The notes under the pieces were generated by a model. It worked only from the letters and a program-made list of their open reading frames with translations, did not search any database and was not told where the DNA came from. A program made the translations under genes and the position numbers. Positions 15,857 through 23,836 of a DNA stretch of 57,285 bases are shown here, piece after piece. How positions within the stretch are numbered: the first letter of the stretch is position 1; each line of letters begins with the position of its first letter. Origin of the DNA: an uncultured Eubacteriales bacterium. Its GTDB lineage: Bacteria; Bacillota; Clostridia; Oscillospirales; Acutalibacteraceae. The stretch spans positions 1-57,285 of the forward strand of contig ONAL01000023.1 of NCBI GenBank assembly GCA_900315785.1, given 5' to 3'.

Positions 15857-16426
15857 TTAAGCCCACGGGTCCTGAGCCTTGGGTGTGCGAACCATAACGA
15901 GCAGATGCTGCTCGTTGAGGTACCACTTGCCCTCGGACGGCTTGAGCCTGAGCGCAACCTCTCTGGGGTTGTCAGCGCCGCCTGAGCGGAGCCACAGCGT
16001 TACATGAGTATCGTCACGCTTTGAGTACTGGTTGGACGTAACCGTCATGCTGAACGGAACGTTAGGCGTGTAATTGTTGTCAGGAGTCGCGCCCGCAAAG
16101 TAAGAGAACGGAACGTAAGTACCGCTGTCTCTGAAACGGTCTCTGAGGAAAGAAATCTCTACCTGATTGAGCGGAGCAGGTCCCTTGAGGAAGTTGAGCA
16201 TCTCCTGACCAATCTGAGGAGAAGCGGCGTAAGCGCAGAGCGCGCAAACGGTGAGCGCTGCGGTCTTGAACGGAGTGTCAAGCGTTGCCTCGGGCAGAGC
16301 CATCAGCTCTCCTACGCTCTCGGGCAGTCTCTGGAACGTAAAAGTCTCGCTCTTGTTGCCGATAGCCGAGGTCACGTTCTTTGCGATGTTGTTGCCTGCG
16401 TTAAAAATACTATCGAATAATCCCAT
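15857..16426 (-). CDS. conserved protein, DUF6935-like
   Basis: 189 residues from the ATG at 16426. The alternative ATG at 16435 almost touches the AGGAGAGG binding site, so the second ATG, 9 bases away, is preferred. The N-terminus is amphipathic (MGLFDSIFNAGNNIAKNVT), followed by a helical part (PFKTAALTVCALCAYAASP) and a beta-rich C-terminal half ending in KWYLNEQHLLVMVRTPKAQDPWA. It resembles a family of Clostridia proteins of unknown function. No signal peptide is visible. Confidence 0.6.
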   Translation of the reverse strand: MGLFDSIFNAGNNIAKNVTSAIGNKSETFTFQRLPESVGELMALPEATLDTPFKTAALTVCALCAYAASPQIGQEMLNFLKGPAPLNQVEISFLRDRFRDSGTYVPFSYFAGATPDNNYTPNVPFSMTVTSNQYSKRDDTHVTLWLRSGGADNPREVALRLKPSEGKWYLNEQHLLVMVRTPKAQDPWA

Positions 16427-16502
16427 ATTTGTCATCCTCTCCTGAGATATTTGTTAACTTGATTGTATCATTAATAACAGGTTTTGTAAATGGGTAAAAA
16501 GA

Positions 16503-16529
16503 AAAAGCTTCCTCTCGGAAGCTTTTCTT
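16503..16529 (-). terminator. terminator of the C39-like protease gene
   Basis: AAAAGCTTCC and GGAAGCTTTT pair around TCTC; on the minus strand the T run TTTTTC follows. It begins within the stop codon region of the gene. Confidence 0.85.
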
Positions 16530-17352
16530 AGTTTATCACCACTACATCGCAGCCGTCGTAGCTGTACCCATAGCCGTCGCCTGTGGTGAGATTACCCTCC
16601 CACGGGTCAAGAATCTTAAAATCTGAAAGTGTTGTACCGTCGCCTGTGTAGCCATAGAAGGTTACATAGTGCGTAGCTGACGAACCCATAGAGAGAAGTC
16701 CTACGCAAGCACGGTTCTGGTCGAGCTGTTCCTTGATTGTGCTGAGCATATTCTCAGCGGAACCGCAGTGAAGGTAAGAGCCGCCTGTCCAAGTACATCC
16801 GCCGCACCAAACGCTGCCGGGTGTAATGGCTGTGCCTGTTACCTGATAATACGCATAAGCGAAAGAATAAGCCGAACACATAATTGTGCTCTCGCCGTAA
16901 GCGTAGTCGGTCTGGCAGCCGATTTCGGAAGCAATGTCAGCCATTGTGCTGTCCTTGATGCTGTTGCCCGGTACGGGATCTACGTTTACCTTACATACCG
17001 CCTTGACACCGTCAGTCTCGGCAACGATTTTTGCGCTACCCTCGCTGACAAGCTTTACAACTCCTTTTTTCGAAACGGTAGCTACCTTCTTGTTTGTGGA
17101 ACGGTAAGTTACCTTTTCGTCGGAATTGGTAGACGACTTGAGGGTTACTTTCTTGCCCTCTGTGCCCTTAAGCTTTGTTCTGTTTAAAATAAGCTTTACT
17201 TCTTTTTCCACAACCTTTACTGCAGGCTGTGTCTTACTAGGTCGGGGATCTTCATCCGTCGTATCGCTGCCGAGCGCCATAACGCTGATTGTCGTTGTCA
17301 AAACAGTTGCAACAGACAACGCCGCAGCGACGATTGTTTTAGTATTCTTCAT
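16528..17352 (-). CDS. secreted Ig-like plus C39-like cysteine peptidase
   Basis: 274 residues. A signal peptide (MKNTKTIVAAALSVATVL, end near VMALG) is followed by a BIG2-type bacterial Ig-like domain (residues 50-125, KVTYRSTNKKVATVSKKGVV). A papain-like C39_2 domain follows: the likely catalytic Cys is in MCSAYSFAYAYY (about 159), the His in SSATHYVTFYGY (about 226) and the Asp in ILDPWEG. Such proteins cut peptides outside the cell or process peptidoglycan-linked substrates. AAGGAG lies 6 bases before the ATG. It is expressed from its own promoter with a structured 110-nt leader. Confidence 0.8.
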   Translation of the reverse strand: MKNTKTIVAAALSVATVLTTTISVMALGSDTTDEDPRPSKTQPAVKVVEKEVKLILNRTKLKGTEGKKVTLKSSTNSDEKVTYRSTNKKVATVSKKGVVKLVSEGSAKIVAETDGVKAVCKVNVDPVPGNSIKDSTMADIASEIGCQTDYAYGESTIMCSAYSFAYAYYQVTGTAITPGSVWCGGCTWTGGSYLHCGSAENMLSTIKEQLDQNRACVGLLSMGSSATHYVTFYGYTGDGTTLSDFKILDPWEGNLTTGDGYGYSYDGCDVVVIN

Positions 17353-17372
17353 AAAAACTCCTTAAATCATCT

Positions 17373-17424
17373 TTTACCCGACCACTTCTAAACCTTATCA
17401 CTTCTAAATCAAAGGTCGGGTAAA
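17373..17424 (-). promoter_or_regulatory. stem-loop in the C39 gene leader
   Basis: Perfect 11-base arms TTTACCCGACC (17373-17383) and GGTCGGGTAAA (17414-17424) enclose two direct repeats, CACTTCTAAA at 17383-17392 and 17399-17408 (spacing 16). It lies between the promoter and the binding site, about 20 bases before the latter. It could be an RNA stem or a protein-binding operator. Confidence 0.65.
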
Positions 17425-17468
17425 TATATTATTCGTTTTTTATTCGGCTTACCACAAACAACTCCTGC

Positions 17469-17497
17469 ATTGTAACAAACTTGTAACAACCTGTCAA
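17469..17497 (-). promoter_or_regulatory. promoter of the C39-like protease gene
   Basis: On the minus strand TTGACA (17492-17497) and TACAAT (17469-17474) are 17 bases apart. The spacer and -10 contain two TTGTTACAA-like repeats that could be an operator. The remainder of the 425-base gap 17353-17777 is AT-rich with nothing else visible beyond the terminator at 17730-17760. Confidence 0.85.
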
Positions 17498-17729
17498 TAA
17501 GTCCCGAAAATTATGGTAATCTGCCTAAGAGTTTCTTATAAAGAATTATAATTTTGTTAAAATGGCACTTTAATTCTCTAAGTGAAAAAATAATTGTGAA
17601 CTAAAGCCACCTATCTGTTGTGCGTTTTGTATTGTTTTGGTGAATTTTATGTGAATTTTTGCACGTCAAAAATTCATTTCGGGAAAAATTTTTTTGAAAA
17701 AACTGCCATTTTATGCGGTTTTGAGGCAA

Positions 17730-17760
17730 AAAAACGGGGATTACGCTCGGTAATCCCCAA
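17730..17760 (-). terminator. terminator of the coiled-coil protein gene
   Basis: GGGGATTAC and GGTAATCCCC pair around GCTC, followed on the minus strand by seven T residues. Confidence 0.9.
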
Positions 17761-17777
17761 AATCTTCCGTTATTTTA

Positions 17778-18269
17778 TCAGAAACTGTCGTCCTCGGCAA
17801 CCTCGGTGTCGGCTGCAGGAGCGGTTACTTCCTCTTCCTGTACCTCTTCCTCAACGGGTTCGGCTACAAAAGGCGACTCCTCGTACTCGTCCTCGTTGGA
17901 GCAGGCAACCGTGATGTCCTCGAGCTCCTCAACGTTGTACTTCTTGACGGTCTCGACCGTCTGAGCCTTGATAAGCTGGAGGTAACGCTGTCTTGCCTTC
18001 TTAATCTGCTCCTTGGAGTTCTCGATAATCAAAAAGAGCTCCTCTTCGTTCTCGCAGGCGTCGGACTTATTGTTGACCTTATTCTCATAATACTTCTTAC
18101 CGAGAGTGATGTACGCACGGTTAATCATCTCGCACTCGCTCTTCATAATTGCGCGAAGGCGGTTAAGCTGAGCGTTGAGACGGTTTTTCTCGATGATAGC
18201 CTGAGTAACTCCCGAAACTGTATCTACCGCGTTGGTAAGACCGTTTTTAACTGAATCTAAAAAAGCCAT
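17778..18269 (-). CDS. small coiled-coil protein with an acidic tail, function unknown
   Basis: 163 residues from the ATG at 18269, which has AAGGAG 8 bases upstream. Residues 1-35 (FLDSVKNGLTNAVDTVSGV) look amphipathic, followed by a charged coiled-coil-like region (KNRLNAQLNRLRAIMKSECEMINRAYITLGKKYYE) and an acidic C-terminus (residues 125-163) rich in Glu and Val. There is no signal peptide. I do not recognise a known family, though the layout resembles small Clostridia proteins that carry an N-terminal helix bundle with or without a zinc ribbon; no zinc ribbon is present here. Confidence 0.6.
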   Translation of the reverse strand: MAFLDSVKNGLTNAVDTVSGVTQAIIEKNRLNAQLNRLRAIMKSECEMINRAYITLGKKYYENKVNNKSDACENEEELFLIIENSKEQIKKARQRYLQLIKAQTVETVKKYNVEELEDITVACSNEDEYEESPFVAEPVEEEVQEEEVTAPAADTEVAEDDSF

Positions 18270-18373
18270 AGCTAATCTCCTTATCATTTAAATAGTCTTC
18301 CTTATTATTATTACAGAAAACGGAAAATAAATCAATGTTTTTTTGAAAAATACTTTTCATTTATTTATTATTA

Positions 18374-18402
18374 TTGTTTTAGCGGTGCCGATATGTTATA
18401 AT
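18374..18402 (+). promoter_or_regulatory. promoter of the CpXC gene
   Basis: TTGTTT (18374-18379) and TATAAT (18397-18402) with a 17-base spacer. The start near 18409 gives a leader of only about 17 bases, with a modest binding site GGGG before the ATG at 18426. Confidence 0.7.
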
Positions 18403-18425
18403 ATAACGGAAATGGGGTTTATGAA

Positions 18426-19127
18426 ATGGCATATTCTAATATTATAAAGAAAAGGATAGTTTGTCCGAAATGCGACGAAACCACCGAAGCCACACTTTAC
18501 ACGAGCATTAACGTGACAAACCACAAGGAGCTCAGGGAACAGACGATGAACGAGGCTCTGTTCAAATGGACGTGCCGAAGCTGCGGTCACGTAGCGCGCC
18601 TTACCTATCCTGTGCTCTATAACGATATGAAAAACAGGTTTATGATTTACCTTATCCCGAATATCGACCACTTTCAGCTTGCCGACAAGGGTCTCGAGGA
18701 GCAGTTCAAGACGCTAAAGAAGATTAACAAGCGAATTGTTCCCGACTTCAACACCCTCAAGGAGAAGATATTTATCTTCGAAAGCGGTCTCGACGATATG
18801 GCTGTCGAGCTGACGAAGCTCGCAATCGGCGAGGCGGTAATGCGCAAGCTTAACAGACGGGACATCAAAGAAGCCTACCTTTCGATGTACAACAGCGAGA
18901 ACAACACGATGGGCTTCACCTACTTTCTCGGCGAGGAACGAGAGCCTTATGTGCAGAGCGCAAGACTTGAAATCTACGGCAAGTCCGTCAGCGTGGTAAA
19001 CCAGCTCGCCGTTAAGGACAAGAAGCTCAAGGGCTTTATAAGAATAGACCGCGAATGGGCTGAGAATATTCTCTACCGCTACAAGCGAGGCAAGCAGGTT
19101 GCCAAGCTCAACAAGGCGATAGAATAA
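18426..19127 (+). CDS. CpXC-domain protein
   Basis: 233 residues. The N-terminal third is a CpXC domain, a zinc-ribbon-like fold with VCPKCDETTEATLYTSINV and TCRSCGHVARLTYPVLYND, the two CxxC pairs defining the metal site. The rest is helical and basic (KKINKRIVPDFNTLKEKI) and ends ENILYRYKRGKQVAKLNKAIE. The function of the family is unknown. It has its own promoter, and azlC begins 18 bases after the stop, so they may be co-transcribed. Confidence 0.78.
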   Translation: MAYSNIIKKRIVCPKCDETTEATLYTSINVTNHKELREQTMNEALFKWTCRSCGHVARLTYPVLYNDMKNRFMIYLIPNIDHFQLADKGLEEQFKTLKKINKRIVPDFNTLKEKIFIFESGLDDMAVELTKLAIGEAVMRKLNRRDIKEAYLSMYNSENNTMGFTYFLGEEREPYVQSARLEIYGKSVSVVNQLAVKDKKLKGFIRIDREWAENILYRYKRGKQVAKLNKAIE

Positions 19128-19144
19128 TATCGGAGGTCTTACAT

Positions 19145-19834
19145 TTGCTGAAAGCTTTAAAAAAATCCTTTAAATACTCTCTGCCTATCCTCTTCGGATA
19201 CATTCCGCTGGGATTTGCGTTCGGAGTAATGCTTCAGGCGGCAGGCTACAACGCATTGTGGGCGTTCGTTATGAGTGTTCTGATATTCTCGGGAACAGGT
19301 CAGTACCTGATTGTATCGATGCTCGCCGTAGGCGCCTCAATCCCGAGCGTTATTCTGATGACGTTTCTGCTTCACCTGAGGTACTTTTTCTACGGTCTCT
19401 CGATGATTGACAAGTACCACAAAATCGGAAAGAACAAGTGGTACCTCATCTTCGGTCTGACCGACGAAACGTACGCGATTCTATCCACGGAAAAGCCGCC
19501 CGAGGGCATAACGCGCCAGGCGTTCTACACCTCGGTCACGTTTCTGAATCACTGCTACTGGATAATAGGCTCGGTGCTCGGAACGCTGATAGGCGGTCTG
19601 CTTCCGTTCTCCACGAAGGGAATCGACTTCGTAATGACTGCGCTGTTCGCTGTCATAGTCGTTGAACAGTGGAAGGCGCACAAAATCCACTTTCCCGCTC
19701 TCCTCGGATTTATGGTTCCGATTGTGAGCCTGATTATCCTCGGTCCTGACAACTTCCTTATTCCCTCGCTCCTGGTGGTTTCGGGAGTTCTTTTATGTCT
19801 GAGACCGAAGCTCGAGAAGGAGGAACGGCTATGA
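19145..19834 (+). CDS. azlC: AzlC-family branched-chain amino acid exporter subunit
   Basis: 229 residues from a TTG start at 19145, with GGAGG 7 bases upstream. It has several hydrophobic segments. The AzlC signature appears in ILFGYIPLGFAFGVMLQAAG and FSGTGQYLIVSMLAVGASIP, with LHLRYFFYGLSM. AzlC acts with the small AzlD protein to export branched-chain amino acids or their analogues. The stop overlaps the azlD start by 4 bases, the typical arrangement of the pair. Confidence 0.92.
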   Translation: MLKALKKSFKYSLPILFGYIPLGFAFGVMLQAAGYNALWAFVMSVLIFSGTGQYLIVSMLAVGASIPSVILMTFLLHLRYFFYGLSMIDKYHKIGKNKWYLIFGLTDETYAILSTEKPPEGITRQAFYTSVTFLNHCYWIIGSVLGTLIGGLLPFSTKGIDFVMTALFAVIVVEQWKAHKIHFPALLGFMVPIVSLIILGPDNFLIPSLLVVSGVLLCLRPKLEKEERL

Positions 19835-20163
19835 GCGATTTCACCCACAGCGTGGGAATTATCGCCGCAATGGCGATTGTGACCGCGTTCACACGTTACG
19901 CGCCGTTTATCTTCTTCGGACGCGGCAAGGAGCCCGCCAAGTGGATAAAATATCTCGGCAAGTTTCTGCCGCCCGCGATGATGAGCGTTCTGCTGATTTA
20001 CTGCGTAAGCTCGGTAAACTTCATCGGCGGATATCACGGCGCTCCCGAGCTCATCTGCATAGCGATTGCTATGCTCCTGCACATCTGGAGAGGCAATGTC
20101 CTTCTGAGCATAGGCATAAGCACCGTAACGTATATGATACTCGTACAAACAATCTTTGCATAA
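19831..20163 (+). CDS. azlD: AzlD-family branched-chain amino acid exporter subunit
   Basis: 110 residues from the ATG at 19831 (AAGGAGG 7 bases upstream); an earlier ATG in the same frame lies inside azlC without a binding site. It has about four transmembrane segments, with TRYAPFIFFGRGKEPAKWIKY, a typical AzlD feature, and LPPAMMSVLLIYC. It overlaps azlC by ATGA, showing translational coupling, and forms the two-part exporter with it. Confidence 0.92.
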   Translation: MSDFTHSVGIIAAMAIVTAFTRYAPFIFFGRGKEPAKWIKYLGKFLPPAMMSVLLIYCVSSVNFIGGYHGAPELICIAIAMLLHIWRGNVLLSIGISTVTYMILVQTIFA

Positions 20164-20168
20164 AAAAG

Positions 20169-20196
20169 TGGCGGTGGGCACTCTCGCCCGCCTTTT
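20169..20196 (+). terminator. possible azlD terminator
   Basis: GGCGGTGGGC and GCCCGCC can pair imperfectly around ACTCTC, followed by TTTT. Weaker than the other terminators in this window. Confidence 0.45.
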
Positions 20197-20255
20197 GGAA
20201 CGCTCATCTTCCCAATTGTTCATCAACGGCGGGATAGATAAATTTCATATGACGT

Positions 20256-20285
20256 AAAAAGAGCTGTCACCGACAGCTCTTTTTC
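20256..20285. terminator. bidirectional terminator
   Basis: AAAAAGAGCTGTC and GACAGCTCTTTTT pair perfectly around ACC. It ends the minus-strand EamA transporter and could also catch read-through from azlD. Confidence 0.9.
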
Positions 20286-21151
20286 TATACCTTTTTTCTG
20301 TTATTATATAGGAACATCACAACCGCCATTGCGATGATGACAACGTAGCCGATTACGGAGTAGATGTCGGGGATATCGGCAAAGACGATGAATCCGAGTC
20401 CCGAGGCAAAGATTATCTGAGTATAGTCATAGACCGAGATTTCTCTTGCGGGGGCGTAAGTATACGCGGCGGTGATTGAGAACTGTCCGCCCGCGGCTGA
20501 GAGTCCCGCAAGCAGAAGCATAGCGAGCTGGAACAGGTTAAACGGCTTGAAGCCGCCGAACACCATAAACGGAATCATCGCGAGGCAGCTGAACCCCGAG
20601 AAGAAGAGCACGATAAAGGCTCCCTTCTCTCCCCTTTTGCCCAGAGCTCGAACCATAGAGTACGCGGCGCCCGCAGCCATTCCGCCGAAGAAGCCGCACA
20701 GCGACGGCAGCAGCTCAGCGTTCTGAAAGCCCGGCTTGACAACAAACATTGCGCCGACAAAGGCTCCGATAAGGATTAAGACCTGCGGCAGCTTAAGCTT
20801 TTCTCTGAGGAAAAACAGCGAAAAGATGATTGCGAAGAACGGCGACATCTTGTTCAGGATTGACGCGTCCGAGAGCGCCATATGACTGACCGCGTAGAAG
20901 TTGCCGAGGATTCCGAGCGTGCCCGCGAGCGACCTGCCGATAAGTAACGGCAGGTTTTTCTTTTGAAAGTGAAAGCTCTGCTTGTCCTTAATCATTATCA
21001 CCAGTGCGAACACAAACGCAACGAGATTTCGGAAAAAGCCCTTTTCAGGCGTCGGCAAGTCCCCCGACAGTCTGACAAACATATTCATCAGCGCAAAGCA
21101 GAACGCCGAAACGATTATTAGAATTATTCCCTTGTACTTTCCATTTTTCAT
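20285..21151 (-). CDS. EamA/DMT-family transporter
   Basis: 288 residues with ten predicted transmembrane segments in two EamA halves. Family hallmarks are SAFCFALMNMFVRLSGD at the start, SPFFAIIFSLFFLREKLKL closing the first half, and YTQIIFASGLGFIVFADIPD in the second. Members move metabolites, often amino acids or nucleotide precursors, across the membrane; the substrate is unknown. The binding site is weak (GGTG). The gene begins just after a group II intron fragment, so its promoter region may have been altered by the insertion. Confidence 0.85.
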   Translation of the reverse strand: MKNGKYKGIILIIVSAFCFALMNMFVRLSGDLPTPEKGFFRNLVAFVFALVIMIKDKQSFHFQKKNLPLLIGRSLAGTLGILGNFYAVSHMALSDASILNKMSPFFAIIFSLFFLREKLKLPQVLILIGAFVGAMFVVKPGFQNAELLPSLCGFFGGMAAGAAYSMVRALGKRGEKGAFIVLFFSGFSCLAMIPFMVFGGFKPFNLFQLAMLLLAGLSAAGGQFSITAAYTYAPAREISVYDYTQIIFASGLGFIVFADIPDIYSVIGYVVIIAMAVVMFLYNNRKKV

Positions 21152-21173
21152 AAAAACACCGTCTATACTATAT

Positions 21174-21240
21174 CAATCGAGTAGGGTGAAATTTCTCCGC
21201 CCTCTCACACCACCGTACGTGCCGTTCGGCATACGGCGGT
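21174..21240 (-). mobile_element. group II intron 3' end remnant (domains V and VI)
   Basis: On the minus strand, starting right after the acyltransferase stop, ACCGCCGTA-TGCC-GAAC-GGCA-CG-TACGGTGGT forms a 9-bp lower stem, a two-base bulge, an upper stem and a tetraloop, the exact layout of intron domain V. GTGAGAGGG and a GAAATTTC hairpin with a single unpaired A then give domain VI, ending CTACTCGATT as expected at a group II intron 3' end. No reverse transcriptase and no 5' part of the intron are present, so this is a leftover. Confidence 0.85.
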
Positions 21241-22374
21241 TCAATTCAATTTCAAAGTATGCTGCTTCAAAGCCTTCTTGTGTTCAAATGGCTTTAATAT
21301 CAACTTGGTAGCAAGCGAAGCCAGATATCCGCCGAGAATACCCCAAGCGAGCATCATCGGGAACAACAGCACGCCGAACTTCTTATCAACGTGATAATAT
21401 CCCATAACGCCGAGAGTCATTGTGTGCACGAGGTAAATCTCAAGCGACAGACTGCCGATAAAGCTGAGGGTTTTCTCAAAGTAGAACCGCTCAACCTTGC
21501 CGCAAATCCACACCATAACAATTATGAAGCAGACAGCTAGCAGTCCGTAGGTATACCAGACCGCGTAGTGCGGAAGGCTGTTCTTTTTCGCGACGCTGTG
21601 AATCGGGAAAAATGCCGTTCCGAGCAGAACCGCGATAAACGACAGAAAAACCACAATTCCTCTGACTGCCTCGGGGAGCCTTTTCAAATCAAGAGCGTCG
21701 ATGTGCTTTGCGAGCATTGCACCGATAACAAACGACGGAAGTCTTGTAACGGCAATGCTGATGTTCTCGGCAGGCGATTTGCAAAGGAAATATCCTCCTA
21801 CATAAATCACCGCGAGCATAACAAAGCCTAGCGCAGTGTGCTTTTTGACGAGTTTGAAGATTAGCGGGAACAAGAGGTAGAACAGCATAATCGCAATCGC
21901 GAACCACGCTTTTCGGCTGTTGCCGAACCAGAACGAAGCGGAGCTGTAGTTCCAGATAAAGCGCGGAAAGTCAAAGAAGCTGTGCTTTGCTCTGATGACG
22001 CTGACCCAAGCCCAGTAAGGCAGGGCAATGACGAGGTAAGGCACAACTACACGCGAAATTCTCTTCTTGAAGTAGCTGAAGAACTCAATCTTACCGTCGC
22101 CGTAGCGTCTCTCAAACGAAAGGTAAAGGCACACGCCCGACAAAAGCATAAACACGTCAACGGCGAGGTTGCCGCTCGATAAAAACTGGCTGAAAAGCTT
22201 CAGCAGTCCGTTGAACGGCACGTCGCTCTGCTTGAGCGTAGCCTTGATAAAATGCGAAATAGTGTACGAGGACGTCGGAAATCTGACGCTGATGCTGACG
22301 TGAAAGCATACAATCCAGATTGCGAGCAGTCCGTACAGCGCGTTTCTGTGTTTTAATAATCCTCTGATATTCAT
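21241..22374 (-). CDS. membrane acyltransferase family protein (Acyl_transf_3)
   Basis: 377 residues from the ATG at 22374, which has GGAG 7 bases upstream. It has about ten transmembrane segments. The first has the catalytic-type histidine in LAIWIVCFHVSISV, and LAVDVFMLLSGVCLYLSF matches the next conserved segment. Members O-acetylate cell-surface polysaccharides, peptidoglycan or lipids. The last residues (EHKKALKQHTLKLN) run to within one base of the intron remnant, so the natural C-terminus may have been altered. It is convergent with nothing and lies upstream of the EamA gene on the same strand. Confidence 0.82.
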   Translation of the reverse strand: MNIRGLLKHRNALYGLLAIWIVCFHVSISVRFPTSSYTISHFIKATLKQSDVPFNGLLKLFSQFLSSGNLAVDVFMLLSGVCLYLSFERRYGDGKIEFFSYFKKRISRVVVPYLVIALPYWAWVSVIRAKHSFFDFPRFIWNYSSASFWFGNSRKAWFAIAIMLFYLLFPLIFKLVKKHTALGFVMLAVIYVGGYFLCKSPAENISIAVTRLPSFVIGAMLAKHIDALDLKRLPEAVRGIVVFLSFIAVLLGTAFFPIHSVAKKNSLPHYAVWYTYGLLAVCFIIVMVWICGKVERFYFEKTLSFIGSLSLEIYLVHTMTLGVMGYYHVDKKFGVLLFPMMLAWGILGGYLASLATKLILKPFEHKKALKQHTLKLN

Positions 22375-22385
22375 TATGTACTCCG

Positions 22386-22420
22386 TAAAAATCAAAGGGG
22401 CTGAACATATCTTCAGCCCC
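22386..22420 (-). terminator. terminator of the ribosomal cluster
   Basis: GGGGCTGAA and TTCAGCCCC pair around a 6-base loop; on the minus strand TTTGATTTTT follows. It comes after rplQ, the last gene of the cluster. Confidence 0.88.
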
Positions 22421-22434
22421 CAAAAAATCAGTTA

Positions 22435-22776
22435 TTAAACTAACTCGATGATTGCCATCTCGGCAGCGTCGCCGCGGCGGGGTCCGATCTTAGTGATGCG
22501 TGTGTAACCGCCGTTTCTGTCCTTATACTTGGGACCGATCTCGTCGAAGAGCTTCTTTGTTACGTCCTCTTTTGTAACGAATTTCATAACGAGTCTCTTG
22601 TTAGCGAGAGAGTTGTCCTTTGATATAGTAATCATCTTCTCAGCCATAGAGCTTACCTCTTTGGCGCGGGTGAGAGTAGTCTCGATTTTTCCTTTTTCTA
22701 AAAGGAAAGTAACCATAGCGCGGAGCATAGCTGTACGCTGCGCAGTGGTTCTTCCAAGCTTTCTGGTGCCCGGCAT
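22435..22776 (-). CDS. rplQ: ribosomal protein L17
   Basis: 113 residues, normal size for bacterial L17 ([19 protein letters not shown] at the start, [22 protein letters not shown] near the end). L17 lies near the exit tunnel of the 50S subunit. It follows rpoA by 36 bases and closes the cluster. Confidence 0.97.
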   Translation of the reverse strand: MPGTRKLGRTTAQRTAMLRAMVTFLLEKGKIETTLTRAKEVSSMAEKMITISKDNSLANKRLVMKFVTKEDVTKKLFDEIGPKYKDRNGGYTRITKIGPRRGDAAEMAIIELV

Positions 22777-22812
22777 TTAAATTCACTCCTTTTCTGTTAT
22801 TTTAAAAGGGGA

Positions 22813-23766
22813 TTATTCGTCTTCCTTTTTAAGGCTGAAGCCGAGGCTCTCGAGCTTGTACTCTACTTCCTCAAGTGACTTTCTGCCAAGGTTACGAACT
22901 TTCATCATATCCTCTGTTGTTTTGTTTGTAAGGTCCTCAACCGTGTTGATACCCGCTCTCTTGAGACAGTTAAAGGAACGAACGGAGAGGTCGAGCTCCT
23001 CGATAGTCATCTCGAGAACCTTTTCCTTGCCCTTCTCGTCCTTCTCAACCATAATCTCGGAGTTTGTCACGCTGTCTGAGAGGTTGACGAAGAGGTTAAG
23101 ATGCTCACAAAGCACCTTAGCCGCAAGCGATACAGCCTCCTGAGCGTTGATAACGCCGTTGGTCCATACGTCGAGAGTGAGCTTGTCGTAGTCAGTAATC
23201 TGACCGACACGGGTATTGTCTACTGTATAGTTAACCTTTAAAACAGGTGTGTAAATTGAATCAATAGGTAACACGCCGATTATATTGTTGCCGGCGAGCT
23301 GCTTGTTGCGCTCTGCAGGAATATAACCGCGTCCGCGATCGATAGTAATCTCGATATTGAGCTTAGCGTCGTCAGCGAGTGTAGCGATATGAAGCTCGGG
23401 GTTGAGGATTTCAACCTCTGCGTCGTGCTTGATATCAGCTGCGGTAACCTCGCAGGGACCCTCGGCAGCAATCTCAACTACCTTGGGAGCAGAATCGAGG
23501 AGCTTGGGGACAAGGCTCTTGATGTTAAGAACGATTTCCGTAACGTCCTCTTTAACTCCGGGAACAGTCGAAAACTCGTGGAGCACGCCGTTAATCTTGA
23601 TAGATGTAACCGCGCAGCCCTCAAGCGACGAGAGAAGAACTCTTCTCAGGCTGTTACCTAACGTATTGCCGAAGCCTCGCTCGAGCGGCTCTACGACGAA
23701 TCTGCCGTACTTGCCGTCGTCTGTCAGTTCTTCAGTTTCAATTCTGGGCTTTTCAATCTCTATCAT
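22813..23766 (-). CDS. rpoA: RNA polymerase alpha subunit
   Basis: 317 residues. The N-terminal dimerisation domain (residues 1-230) has [21 protein letters not shown] and the RVLLSSLEG motif. The C-terminal domain (about 245-310) has [22 protein letters not shown] and [15 protein letters not shown], which contact UP elements and activators. It sits between rpsD and rplQ as in most Firmicutes. Confidence 0.98.
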   Translation of the reverse strand: MIEIEKPRIETEELTDDGKYGRFVVEPLERGFGNTLGNSLRRVLLSSLEGCAVTSIKINGVLHEFSTVPGVKEDVTEIVLNIKSLVPKLLDSAPKVVEIAAEGPCEVTAADIKHDAEVEILNPELHIATLADDAKLNIEITIDRGRGYIPAERNKQLAGNNIIGVLPIDSIYTPVLKVNYTVDNTRVGQITDYDKLTLDVWTNGVINAQEAVSLAAKVLCEHLNLFVNLSDSVTNSEIMVEKDEKGKEKVLEMTIEELDLSVRSFNCLKRAGINTVEDLTNKTTEDMMKVRNLGRKSLEEVEYKLESLGFSLKKEDE

Positions 23767-23836
23767 AGCGAATCCTCCTTATTAGGCGGCACAAATGCCG
23801 TCGTTGTGTAATCTGCCTGTAAATAAATCTGTAGGA

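Noticed and set aside
20982..21311. Plus-strand frame ending with a segment like PPYVPFGIRR
   Set aside because: This part is the complement of group II intron domain V and the rest is antisense to the EamA gene; such frames are known shadows of intron ends.
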